64,000 nucleotides of DNA from Gemmataceae bacterium (GTDB lineage: Bacteria; Planctomycetota; Planctomycetia; Gemmatales; Gemmataceae). This document shows positions 51,186 through 60,200 of the stretch, piece by piece. The position numbers were made by a program, and so were the translations under genes. The notes below the pieces were generated by a model. It made no database searches and was not told the DNA's origin. It saw only the letters and a program-made list of their open reading frames with translations. The DNA lies in assembly GCA_901538445.1 (NCBI GenBank), contig LR594584.1, positions 4,309,006-4,373,005 of the forward strand. The letters are read 5' to 3'. Numbering within the stretch: position 1 is the first letter of the stretch; each line of letters opens with the position of its first letter.

Positions 51186-51809
51186 ATGCTGTTCCTGGCC
51201 GTCACGCGGTTCCTCCTGGTCGCCGCCGCGGCAGCCGCTTGCTCTTTGCTGGCCGAGCGGTACGGGACACTCGCCGCGGGGCTCATCTGGGCCGCGGCCG
51301 CCGCGTGCGCGTGCGGGGCCGGGACCGCGCTGCTCGCGACCAGCGCGGTCGGCCGCGTCACGTGGCGGAACCGGGTCGCCGGGTATCTGATCCCGTGGGG
51401 GTGGCGGCTGAACCGGGGCCGGTTGTGGCCCGTGCCGATCATCTCGTGGGTCGTGTGGGTGGCGATCGGTGCCGCGGCGCTCGTGCTCCGCCCCGGCCCC
51501 GCGGCCGAAGAGCCCCCAGGGCTCGGCGTTCGCGTCGCGCTGTTCGCGGCGTGGGTCGCCGACGCGGCGGCGCTGCTGTACGTGGCGGGGACAATCCGCC
51601 AGGCCACACCGGGGGGCCGCGTGCGGTCCCTGTGGGACCTCGCGGCGGTGATCGCCCTGGTGCTCGCGGTGAGCGTGGGCCTCTACCTCGGTGGCCTGGC
51701 GACGGCGGCGCTGGTCGTGGGTGGCGGGCCGCCCGCCGTGCTCGGCGGGTGCGCGGCGGTGTTCGTGCTGCTCGTCGCGACCCTCGGCCGCAACGCCCGC
51801 TGGAACTGA
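51186..51809 (+). CDS. Small polytopic membrane protein
   Basis: 207 residues from ATG 51186, GGGGAGG 6 bases upstream. Five or six likely spans (LAVTRFLLVAAAAAACSLLA, AAGLIWAAAAACACGAGTAL, VPIISWVVWVAIGAAALVL, VALFAAWVADAAALLYVAG, LAAVIALVLAVSVGLYLGG, then VLGGCAAVFVLLVATL). A short basic loop (RVTWRNRVAGYLIPWGWRLNRGR) follows the second span. No family recognised. Confidence 0.65.
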   Translation: MLFLAVTRFLLVAAAAAACSLLAERYGTLAAGLIWAAAAACACGAGTALLATSAVGRVTWRNRVAGYLIPWGWRLNRGRLWPVPIISWVVWVAIGAAALVLRPGPAAEEPPGLGVRVALFAAWVADAAALLYVAGTIRQATPGGRVRSLWDLAAVIALVLAVSVGLYLGGLATAALVVGGGPPAVLGGCAAVFVLLVATLGRNARWN

Positions 51810-51834
51810 CCGCCGCCCCCGGCCCGGCGGCCGG

Positions 51835-52551
51835 TCACTTCAGCATCTTCTGCAACTCCTCGTCGATCGCGTCGGCCCAGATGCCGTACCCCTTCTCGGA
51901 CAGGTGCAGCGCGTCGGGCATCACGTCGGCCGGCAGGGTGCCGTCGGCCGCCAGGAACTTCTTGCCGATGTCGAGGTAGACGACCGCCTTTCCGTCGGCG
52001 AGCTTCGCGATCGCGGCGTTCGTCTCGGTGATCTTCTTGCGCATCGCGGTGTCGGCGGCCTTGTCGCGGGGGAAGATGCCGAGCAGCAGGACCCTCGCGT
52101 CCGGGGCCTTCTTGCGGACCGCCTCGACGACCGCCCCGACCCCCTTCGCCACGTCCGCGGCCGAGTCGCCGGCGAGCCCGAAGTTGTTCGTGCCGATCAT
52201 GAGCACGACCGCCTTCGGCTTGACGCCGTCGAGCACCCCGTCGTTGAGGCGGTACAGCACCTCGCGGGTGGTGTCGCCGCCGATGCCGTAGTTCGCCGCG
52301 TTCAGCGGGTCGTACTTCTTCTTCCACACCGGCGCGCCGGCCCCGCCCCAGCCCTGGGTGATCGAGTCGCCGAGGAACGCGACGTCCACGCCGCCCTTCT
52401 TGGTGCGGGCGAGGTGGTCGGCGTGCAGCTTCTTCCACGTGGCCACGGACATCCAGCTGTACTCCTGGGTCCGCGGGGCGGGGTCCCACGCGGCCGGCTT
52501 GGCCGGGGCCTGGGCGAGGGCGAGGACCGAGGCGGCGATGAGTGCGTGCAT
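51835..52551 (-). CDS. SGNH/GDSL-family hydrolase, secreted
   Basis: 238 residues from ATG 52549-52551. Signal peptide MHALIAASVLALAQAPAKPA. SGNH blocks: VDVAFLGDSITQGWGG (Ser nucleophile), NYGIGGDTTREVLYRL (Gly), VVLMIGTNNFGLAGDS (Asn) and MPDALHLSEKGYGIW (Asp-x-x-His). This order matches the PAF-acetylhydrolase-like branch of secreted planctomycete esterases. It probably removes acyl or acetyl groups from carbohydrates. Convergent with the membrane protein gene, divergent from the sialidase-like gene. Confidence 0.92.
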   Translation of the reverse strand: MHALIAASVLALAQAPAKPAAWDPAPRTQEYSWMSVATWKKLHADHLARTKKGGVDVAFLGDSITQGWGGAGAPVWKKKYDPLNAANYGIGGDTTREVLYRLNDGVLDGVKPKAVVLMIGTNNFGLAGDSAADVAKGVGAVVEAVRKKAPDARVLLLGIFPRDKAADTAMRKKITETNAAIAKLADGKAVVYLDIGKKFLAADGTLPADVMPDALHLSEKGYGIWADAIDEELQKMLK

Positions 52552-52706
52552 GAGAAGTCTCGGGGGGAGCGGGCGAAACGGGGCCGGTCCCGGTTGTGGT
52601 ACGGAAGGGCCGGGGCGTTTGCAGTGGCTGCGGCCGGGCCCGCTCCGGACCCCTCGACGCGGCACGGTCCGGGTGCGATGATGTCCGCACTCCCGGAGGT
52701 CCGTTC

Positions 52707-55250
52707 ATGACCCGCTTCCTCCTGCTCGCCGCCGCGCTTGGGTCACCCGCCCCGTGCGCGGCACCGGCCGCGGACGAGCCGCCCGCCCGCGTCCCCCGTG
52801 CGGTCCTCGACCTGGCCCTGGAGCCGGTCCCGCCGAACACCGCGCCCGGCAAACAGTACACCGCGGCCGAACTCGACTACGCGATGGTCATCGGCATCGA
52901 CCGCACCCCGAAGGGGCGGCTGTGGGCGGCGTGGGTCGCGGGCGGCGACAGCGAGAAGGGGCTGTTCGTCGCGGCGTCCAGCGACGACGACGGGGCGACG
53001 TGGACCGAGCCGCGGCTCGTCATCGACCCGAAGGACGCCCCGACCGGGCTCGCCCGGCGGGCGCTGGTCGGGAACTTCTGGACCGACCCGACCGGCCGGC
53101 TGTGGCTCTTCTACGACCAGTCGATGGGCTACTTCGACGGCCGGGCCGGCGTGTGGGCGGTCACCTGCGACGACCCGGACGCCGAGCGGCCCGTGTGGTC
53201 CGCGCCGCGCCGCATCTGGCACGGCGCGACGCTCAACAAGCCCACGGTGCTGAAGGACGGCGACTGGCTCCTGCCGGTGTCGCTGTGGACCCGGAACAAG
53301 ATCGGCCCGGCGGCGCTCCGCGAGGAGTTCCGCGACCTCGACGACCTCCGCATGGCGAACGTGCTCGCGTCGCCGGACAAGGGGAAGACGTGGGAGCGCC
53401 GCGGCGGCGTCAAGGTGCCCGACTCGGACTTCGACGAGCACACCGTGGTCGAACTGAGCGACGGCCGCCTGTGGATGCTCGCTCGCACCACCCGCGGCCT
53501 CGCCGAGAGCTTCTCGTCCGACAAGGGCGCGACGTGGACCGAGGCGAAGTCGTCGGCCCTCAAGCACACGAACTCGCGGGTGTTCCTCCGGAAGCTGGCG
53601 TCCGGGAAGTTGCTGCTGGTGAAGCACGGCAAGATCGACGAGCGGACCCCGAAGCGGTCGCACCTCACGGCGTTCCTGTCGGACGACGACGGCAAGACGT
53701 GGAAGGGCGGGCTCGTGATCGACGAGCGGGAGGGCGTCTCGTACCCGGACGGGTTCCAGGCCCCGGACGGTTCCATCAGCGTCATCTACGACCACAACCG
53801 GGCGAAGGACCGCGAGATCCTGCTCACCCGCTTCACGGAGGACGACGTGCTCGCGGGCAAGTTCGCCTCGCCGCGCGCCAGGGCCCGGGTGATGGTCCAT
53901 AAGGCGCTCGGGGTGAACCGCTCGCAGCAGGCCGCGGCGGACGCGAAGCAGGACCGCACGACCGTGATCTACGACGGCAAGAAGCCGAACAGCATGGTCT
54001 GCGACACGACGCTGCGGGAACTCCCCGACGGCTCGTGGGCGCTGTTCTTCCTGGCGGGCGGGGACAAGGAGCCGTCGCCGGAGAACTACACCGCCGTGTC
54101 GCGCAGCACCGACGGCGGCAAGACGTGGAGCGAGGCGAAGCCGCTCGACGTCGGCTTCCCCCGCGAGGGCAACACGATCGGCCAGGGGCCGACGGAGGTG
54201 CTGGTGGTCGGGAAGCGCACGACGCTGTTCTTCTCGACGCACGCGAAGCACTGGTCGGCGCAGTGGCGGTCGTGGGTGATGCACTCGGACGACAGCGGCA
54301 GGACGTGGACGAGGCCCGAGCCGCTCCCGGGGCGGCTCAAGGACCGCACGTTCGTCCGCCCGCACCTCGTCGCCCGCGACGGCCGCATTCTGTTGCCGTT
54401 CCAGCACTACGTCGGGCCGGACGCGGACAAGGAGAAGCCGCCGCTCGACCGGGCGTTCACCAACCCGCGCCTCGGGGTGCTCATCAGCGGCGACGGCGGC
54501 AAGACCTGGACCGAGCACGGGAACGTGAAGCTCACCGACGACGACCGGTACTTCGGGTGGGCCGAGCCGACCATCGCCGAGGCGGCCGACGGGCGGATCG
54601 TGATGCTGATCCGCGCCGACAAGCTGGGCGGCGTGCTGTACGCGGCCGAGTCGAAGGACGGCGGCAAGACGTGGCCGGACCTCGCGGTCAAGACCGACAT
54701 CCCGAACCCGGGGTCGAAGGCGACGCTGTTTCAACTCGACAAGGACGCGGTGGCCCTGCTCCACAACCCGAACCCGGCCCACCGCAGCCCGCTCGCACTG
54801 TGGGTCAGCTTCGACGGGATGAAGACGTGGCCGTACCGCCGCGTGCTGGTGCCGGAGTCGAGCGACGGGCCGAAGGGCCGGATCAACTACCCCGACGGGT
54901 TCGTGAGCGCGGACCGGCAGTGGCTCCACTTCGCCTACGACGACAACCGCCACCGTGCGGTCTTCTACTCGGCGAAGCTCCCCACCCAACCCCAGCCACC
55001 GAAGCCGAAGGACGACCCGCCCCTTGTGCCGCCGCCGGTGAGCACCGGACCCGGGGTGTCGTACTCGGACGGCGTGGGGGCCGCGGACGGTACGGTCCAC
55101 CTCGTCTACGACTTCGAGCGGACGAACGCGAAGCAGATCCTGATGGCGACGTTCACCGAGGCCTTGTCGGCCGCGGGCAAGCCCGCGGCCGACAAGGCCC
55201 GGCTGCGGGTCGTCGTGAACCAGGCGACCGGCGAGCGCAAGGGGAACTAG
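52707..55250 (+). CDS. Secreted sialidase-like (BNR/Asp-box) protein with two propellers
   Basis: 847 residues from ATG 52707; GGAGG 6 bases upstream. Signal peptide MTRFLLLAAALGSPAPCAAPA. At least seven Asp-box motifs (SSDDDGATW, SSDKGATW, SDDDGKTW, STDGGKTW, SDDSGRTW, SGDGGKTW, SKDGGKTW). They fall into two halves (about 45-400 and 450-830), each closed by the same sequence type (SYPDGFQAPDGSISVIYD and later SYSDGVGAADGTVHLVYD, each followed by a strand ending in R/T-F-T-E). It probably binds or cleaves acidic glycans; catalytic residues of true sialidases were not traced. Confidence 0.88.
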   Translation: MTRFLLLAAALGSPAPCAAPAADEPPARVPRAVLDLALEPVPPNTAPGKQYTAAELDYAMVIGIDRTPKGRLWAAWVAGGDSEKGLFVAASSDDDGATWTEPRLVIDPKDAPTGLARRALVGNFWTDPTGRLWLFYDQSMGYFDGRAGVWAVTCDDPDAERPVWSAPRRIWHGATLNKPTVLKDGDWLLPVSLWTRNKIGPAALREEFRDLDDLRMANVLASPDKGKTWERRGGVKVPDSDFDEHTVVELSDGRLWMLARTTRGLAESFSSDKGATWTEAKSSALKHTNSRVFLRKLASGKLLLVKHGKIDERTPKRSHLTAFLSDDDGKTWKGGLVIDEREGVSYPDGFQAPDGSISVIYDHNRAKDREILLTRFTEDDVLAGKFASPRARARVMVHKALGVNRSQQAAADAKQDRTTVIYDGKKPNSMVCDTTLRELPDGSWALFFLAGGDKEPSPENYTAVSRSTDGGKTWSEAKPLDVGFPREGNTIGQGPTEVLVVGKRTTLFFSTHAKHWSAQWRSWVMHSDDSGRTWTRPEPLPGRLKDRTFVRPHLVARDGRILLPFQHYVGPDADKEKPPLDRAFTNPRLGVLISGDGGKTWTEHGNVKLTDDDRYFGWAEPTIAEAADGRIVMLIRADKLGGVLYAAESKDGGKTWPDLAVKTDIPNPGSKATLFQLDKDAVALLHNPNPAHRSPLALWVSFDGMKTWPYRRVLVPESSDGPKGRINYPDGFVSADRQWLHFAYDDNRHRAVFYSAKLPTQPQPPKPKDDPPLVPPPVSTGPGVSYSDGVGAADGTVHLVYDFERTNAKQILMATFTEALSAAGKPAADKARLRVVVNQATGERKGN

Positions 55251-55458
55251 AGTCGGGTCGCCCGCCACCCCCGCCCGCACCACGCCGCGGCGTGCGAGAA
55301 TCTCGCGGTGGCACCCCGTGTCTGCCGCGAACGCGCCGCGGAGTTTGGAGGGGCGAGCAACGCCCCGAACGCGAACCCGACCGGCCCGCCGACCACGTTC
55401 TTCACCGACGCGCCCGCGGCCTCGAAGAACCGAGGGCCGCCCCACCACCGCGGCCGCG

Positions 55459-56442
55459 TCACCCCTGCACCCGCGGCGAGGGCATGAGCCACTCCGCCAG
55501 TTCCCGCGTCTCGCGGCCCACCGCGAACGTCTGCCCGTCGATCTGGGTCACGGGCACGATCCCGATCTTGCTGTTCGTCACGAACGCCTCGGTCGCGCCC
55601 GCCAGCGCGGCCCGCGGGACCACCTGTTCGCGGATCGGGACCGGCGCGTGGGCCAGAAGGTGCTGTCGCACGGTTCCCGGGAGCAGGTCGCCGTTCGCGG
55701 GCGGGGTCGCCCAGCCGTCCGCGAGTCGGACGAACAGGTTGGCGTGGGCCATCTCGAGCAAGTTGTCCCCGGCATCGACCATCAGGGCACCGTCGAACCC
55801 GGCGTCGTGCGCCTTCTGGTTGGCCGCGAGCCGCCCGCCGTACTGGAACGTCTTCCACACCCGGTACGGTTCGTCCCGGGGGGCGACGGTCGGGCACGTC
55901 CGGAGCCGCACCGCCGCCACCGGCGACGGGATCAACTGCGCGGTCATCCACACCACCCCGGGCCGCTTCGCCGCCGGCACCCCGGCCGTCACGTTCAGGC
56001 GGACCACCAGGTCGCACCCGGCGAGGGCGCGGGCGTACCGGGTGACCTCGGCGGCGTCGGGGATCCGGGCCGGGTCGACGCCGATGCCGAGGTCCGCCGC
56101 CGTGCGGAGCAACCGTTCGGTGTGGAGCGGCCACAGCCACGGCACGTGATCGACGGTCCGCGTGCTCTCCCAGATGCCCCGCCCGAACAGCAGGCCCTCG
56201 TCGGACGGGTCGATGTAGAAGTGCTCCCGGGGCACGATCCGGCCGTTCACCCACACCAGGGTGACGACCCGGACGAGTTCGTCGAGAACGTGAGCGGGGA
56301 GGTTCGGCGGCACGTCGAGCCCGTGCGCCTTGAGGACCGCAACGGGGTCCACGGCCGGGAGCGCGTTCGGAGCCAGCGTGCCGCCGTCGCTCGTGATCGG
56401 GGACCAGAGGTGCTGTCGCGAGTCCGACGGTTGTTGGGGCAT
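55459..56442 (-). CDS. Class IV aminotransferase (branched-chain aminotransferase / ADC lyase type)
   Basis: 327 residues from ATG 56440-56442. PLP fold-type IV pattern: VWVNGRIVPREHFYIDPSDEGLLFGRGIWESTRTVDH at the small-domain start, VWKTFQYGGRLAANQKAH with the PLP-lysine in VWKT, then DAGFDGALMVDAGDNLLEMAHANLFV and TEAFVTNSKIGIVPVTQIDGQTF. This is the order found in branched-chain aminotransferase, D-amino acid transaminase and aminodeoxychorismate lyase; the exact substrate cannot be settled by eye. An extra N-terminal stretch of about 50 residues precedes the family start. Confidence 0.88.
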   Translation of the reverse strand: MPQQPSDSRQHLWSPITSDGGTLAPNALPAVDPVAVLKAHGLDVPPNLPAHVLDELVRVVTLVWVNGRIVPREHFYIDPSDEGLLFGRGIWESTRTVDHVPWLWPLHTERLLRTAADLGIGVDPARIPDAAEVTRYARALAGCDLVVRLNVTAGVPAAKRPGVVWMTAQLIPSPVAAVRLRTCPTVAPRDEPYRVWKTFQYGGRLAANQKAHDAGFDGALMVDAGDNLLEMAHANLFVRLADGWATPPANGDLLPGTVRQHLLAHAPVPIREQVVPRAALAGATEAFVTNSKIGIVPVTQIDGQTFAVGRETRELAEWLMPSPRVQG

Positions 56443-57270
56443 GTGTGTTTCCGGCGCGTGCAAGAGGATCGGGGGGTGCGCTCGTACGGGGAGACTCGTC
56501 GAACAGCCGCGAGCGTCGCAAGGGAATGGTACTCCTGAATCGCAACGCTCAAGCAAAATCGCCGCTCGACAGGGATCCTCTTCCGGTGATCGAACTGATC
56601 TCCTCGGCTTTGAACAAACTCGCCCTGAGAACGAATTTTCGCCCCTCAACACAATCGCGATCAGTGACTCAATATTCAACTAATACCTAACTCAGTTCAC
56701 TTGAAACATGAATTTTATACTTTTTGCTAGATCTGAAATTTTCGCCCATATACTCATCACCACTCATTCATCAGCATAATTCTTTCGATCAAGCATCCAG
56801 GGCGCTCGCCACAAAGCACGTCCCAAGTGGGTTTTAGATGAAGTATTGCCGATCCTGGATCAGAATTTGTACTTTGTCGCTTAGTTGGCTAAGATGGAGA
56901 ATATTGGCCCTCTTACTTTACTAGTTGACTTTTCATCGGGGAGACGATCTGCTCTCCTCTATTATTGTGATCGAGATCGATTTGCTCTCAATGTCACACT
57001 TTTTTCTTTTTTCGTTGAGATCGCCTATGAACGCCTCGGGAGTGCCCCACACCTTCAGCTATTCTCCCCCCTCTCCGCTCCCGTTCGGCCTCCTCAAACT
57101 CCGCGGGTAGCTCCCGGAACCTCCGGATACCGAGCAACCACGCCTCGCTCGGCTCTCCCACGAACTCGCACGAGCGCCCCGCGGTCGCTCCCGGATCCTG
57201 CATTCTCACGCGGCGACGGCCGGCCATTACTCCTTGATTTTCCATTTATTATTCTGTCGAGAAAACAAAC
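56443..57270. other. AT-rich intergenic region upstream of the giant surface protein
   Basis: About 830 bases. From 56660 to 57060 base composition drops sharply compared with the rest of the window (ATGAATTTTATACTTTTTGC and CTCTATTATTGTGATCGAG are typical), with no convincing coding frame. It may be regulatory, a small RNA locus or recently acquired DNA. It precedes a gene of very high G+C, so the contrast is strong. Confidence 0.5.
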
Positions 57271-60200
57271 ATGCTTTGCCTGTTCAAGTGGCTCGCCCGA
57301 CTGCAGCGCCCCGCCCGGCCGATCGTGACGCGGCGGACGCCGGACAAGTTGGCTTTGCTCGTGGAACAACTCGAGTGCCGCGACACCCCGTCGGCGACGT
57401 TCACGGGAACGGTGTTTCAGGACTTCAACGCCAACGGGCGGATCGATAACGGGACCACGAACCAGACCGCGAACGCCGGGAACGCCATCAATGCGGCGTC
57501 CGGGAACGTGCGCGGGTCGCTGGACAACGTGCCGCTCGCCGGGGTCACGGTCACCGCGTACGACGCCACGAACACTGTCGTCGGGACGGCGACGTCCGCG
57601 GCCAACGGCACGTACACCCTGACGGTGCCGGACGGCGTCGCGCTGCGGGTGCAGTTCACCGTCCCCGCGTCCCTCACGGGCCAGGGGTACACGGTCTCCG
57701 CGCAGGGGGCCGACAACGGCACCACGGTGCAGTTCTTCTCGGCGCGGGCGAACGGGTCCTCGACGCCGCTGAACTTCACGGTCGTTCGCAACGGCGAGTT
57801 CAGCGTCGACAACCCGCTGATCATCACCGCGCAGTACCTGTTCGGGGACCAGGTGAGCGGGCCGGGCAAGGACCTCCCGGCGGTCCGCGGGAGCCTGTAC
57901 AACGCGGGCGCGGTGAACACCGGGGCCATCAACCTCGGCAGCACCGACGTACACCCGTCCCCGTACGACGCGCCGCTCAGCGGCGGCGCGACCGGAACCC
58001 CGACGCACACGTTCGAGACCCCCGCGGGCCAGGTCGGCACCATCTTCGGGCTCGCCTACAACCAGGCGAACAACGAGGTCTACGCGAGCGCGTACACCAA
58101 GCTCCACACCGGGTACGGGCCGACCGTCGGCGCGTTCAGCGGCAACGGCACGGTGTACACGATCGACCCGACGACCGGCACGGCGACGAAGTTCGTGAAC
58201 CTGAACGAGTTGTTCGGGGCCGGCACCGCGGGGGTCGACTTCCGCGCCGGGTACACCCCGGAGGGCACGTCCCAGAACGCCGGCACCTCGCAGTACTGGC
58301 GGGACAGCCTCCAGTCCGGGAGCTGGGACACGGTCGGCAAGACGTCGCTGGGCGGGATCGCGTACGACCCGGTGAACCAGAAGCTGTTCGTGATGAACCT
58401 GGCCGACCGCAAGCTGTACGTCATCCCGACCAACCTCGGGCGGCCGGTGGTCGCGGGCGACGTCACGAGCGTCTCGATCCCGTTCGACGCCCCATTCGCC
58501 ACGGGCGCGGGCGGGGACGACCTGCGGCCGTTCGCGGTCACGTACTACCGGGGGAAGATCTACGTCGGCATCGTGAACAGTGCGGAGAGCACCATCACCG
58601 GGGCCGACCCGGACGGCGACCCGACCAAGCTCCGGGCCTACGTGTACTCGTTCGACCCGGTCACGAACACGTTCAGCACCGACCCCGTGTTCATGACCGG
58701 CGACACGACCGGTGCCGACGGCGGCCTCGCGTACCCCCGGGATTTTTCCGCCCGGTTCGCGAACCCGGACGCCGGCCCGTCGGACTGGAAGCCCTGGACC
58801 CCGACGTTCCAGAACAACAGCACCCGTGGCCTGGTGTACGCCCAGCCGATGCTCAGCGGGATCTCGTTCGACGTGCGGGGCAACATGACCCTGGCGTTCC
58901 GCGACCGGGTCGGCGACCAGGGCGGCAACTTCACCCCGGCCAACGCGGCCAGCATCGGCACAAACTTTGAAACGTTCCCCGCGGGCGAACTGCTCCGCGC
59001 GGCCGGCGACCCCGCCAACGGGTGGACCCTGGAATCGGGCGGGCGGTCCGGCGGGCTGGGCGCGGGGCCGACCAACGGGAACTTCGGCCCCGGCACCGGC
59101 CCCGGCGCGCGGGGGTACTTCTACCACCAACAGGACTACGCGCCCCCGAGCGGCGGCCACGGGTACGTCACCAGCGGCAGCGTCACCCAGGTGCCGGGGT
59201 TCCCGGACCTCGTCGTCACGTCCTACGACCCGGTGCTGAACCGCGACTTCCAGACGGGCGGCCTCCGGTGGATGGACAACACCGCCACCGGGTCGCTGAC
59301 CAAGGCGTACTACCTGTACCTGCGGGACAACACCGCGACGGTCCAGAACTTCGGCAAGGCCTCGGGCATCGGCGGGGTGACGTACGCCACCCCGGCGGCC
59401 CCGGTCGAGATCGGCAACCGGGTGTGGCACGACGCCAACGGCAACGGCACCCAGGACGCCGGCGAGGCCCCGATCTCGGGCGTCACCGTCAAGCTGTTCG
59501 CACAGGGGGCCGACCCGGCAACGGCCACGCCCCTGGGGACCGCGGTCACCGACAGCAACGGGAACTACTACTTCTCGTCCGACCCCAACCGCACGGACAC
59601 GGCCAGCGCGGACTACGGCATCGCGGGCCTGACCCCGAACACCGACTACACCGTGGTCTTCGACACCGCGTCCGCGGCTCTCACCGGGATGGTCCTGACG
59701 TTCGCCAACGAGGGGGCCGACGACACGATCGACTCCGACGCGGTCCTGACCGGCGGGTTCGCGCGGGCCGACGTGACCACCGGCGGCCCCGGCAGCGCCG
59801 ACCACTCCGTAGACGCCGGGTTCTACACCCCGGTCCGGGTGGGCGACTTCGTGTGGGAGGACCTGAACGGCAACGGCCTCCAGGAGGACAACGAGCCCGG
59901 CATCGAGGGGGGCGTGACGCTGACCCTCACCGGGACCGACGGGGCCGGCAACGCGGTCTCCCTCGCGACCACCACCGACTCCACCGGCCGGTACCTGTTC
60001 GAGAACCTGGCCCCGGGCACGTACTCGGTCGAGGTCGACGGGACCAACTTCGACGCGGGCGCCCTCGAGGGCTACGCGGCCACCGCCCAGGACGCTGGGG
60101 CCGACGACTCCGACGACAGCGACGACCCCGACGGCACCGCCACCACCCCGGCGACCCTCGCCAGCGGCGAGGAAGACCTGACCCTCGACTTCGGGTACTA

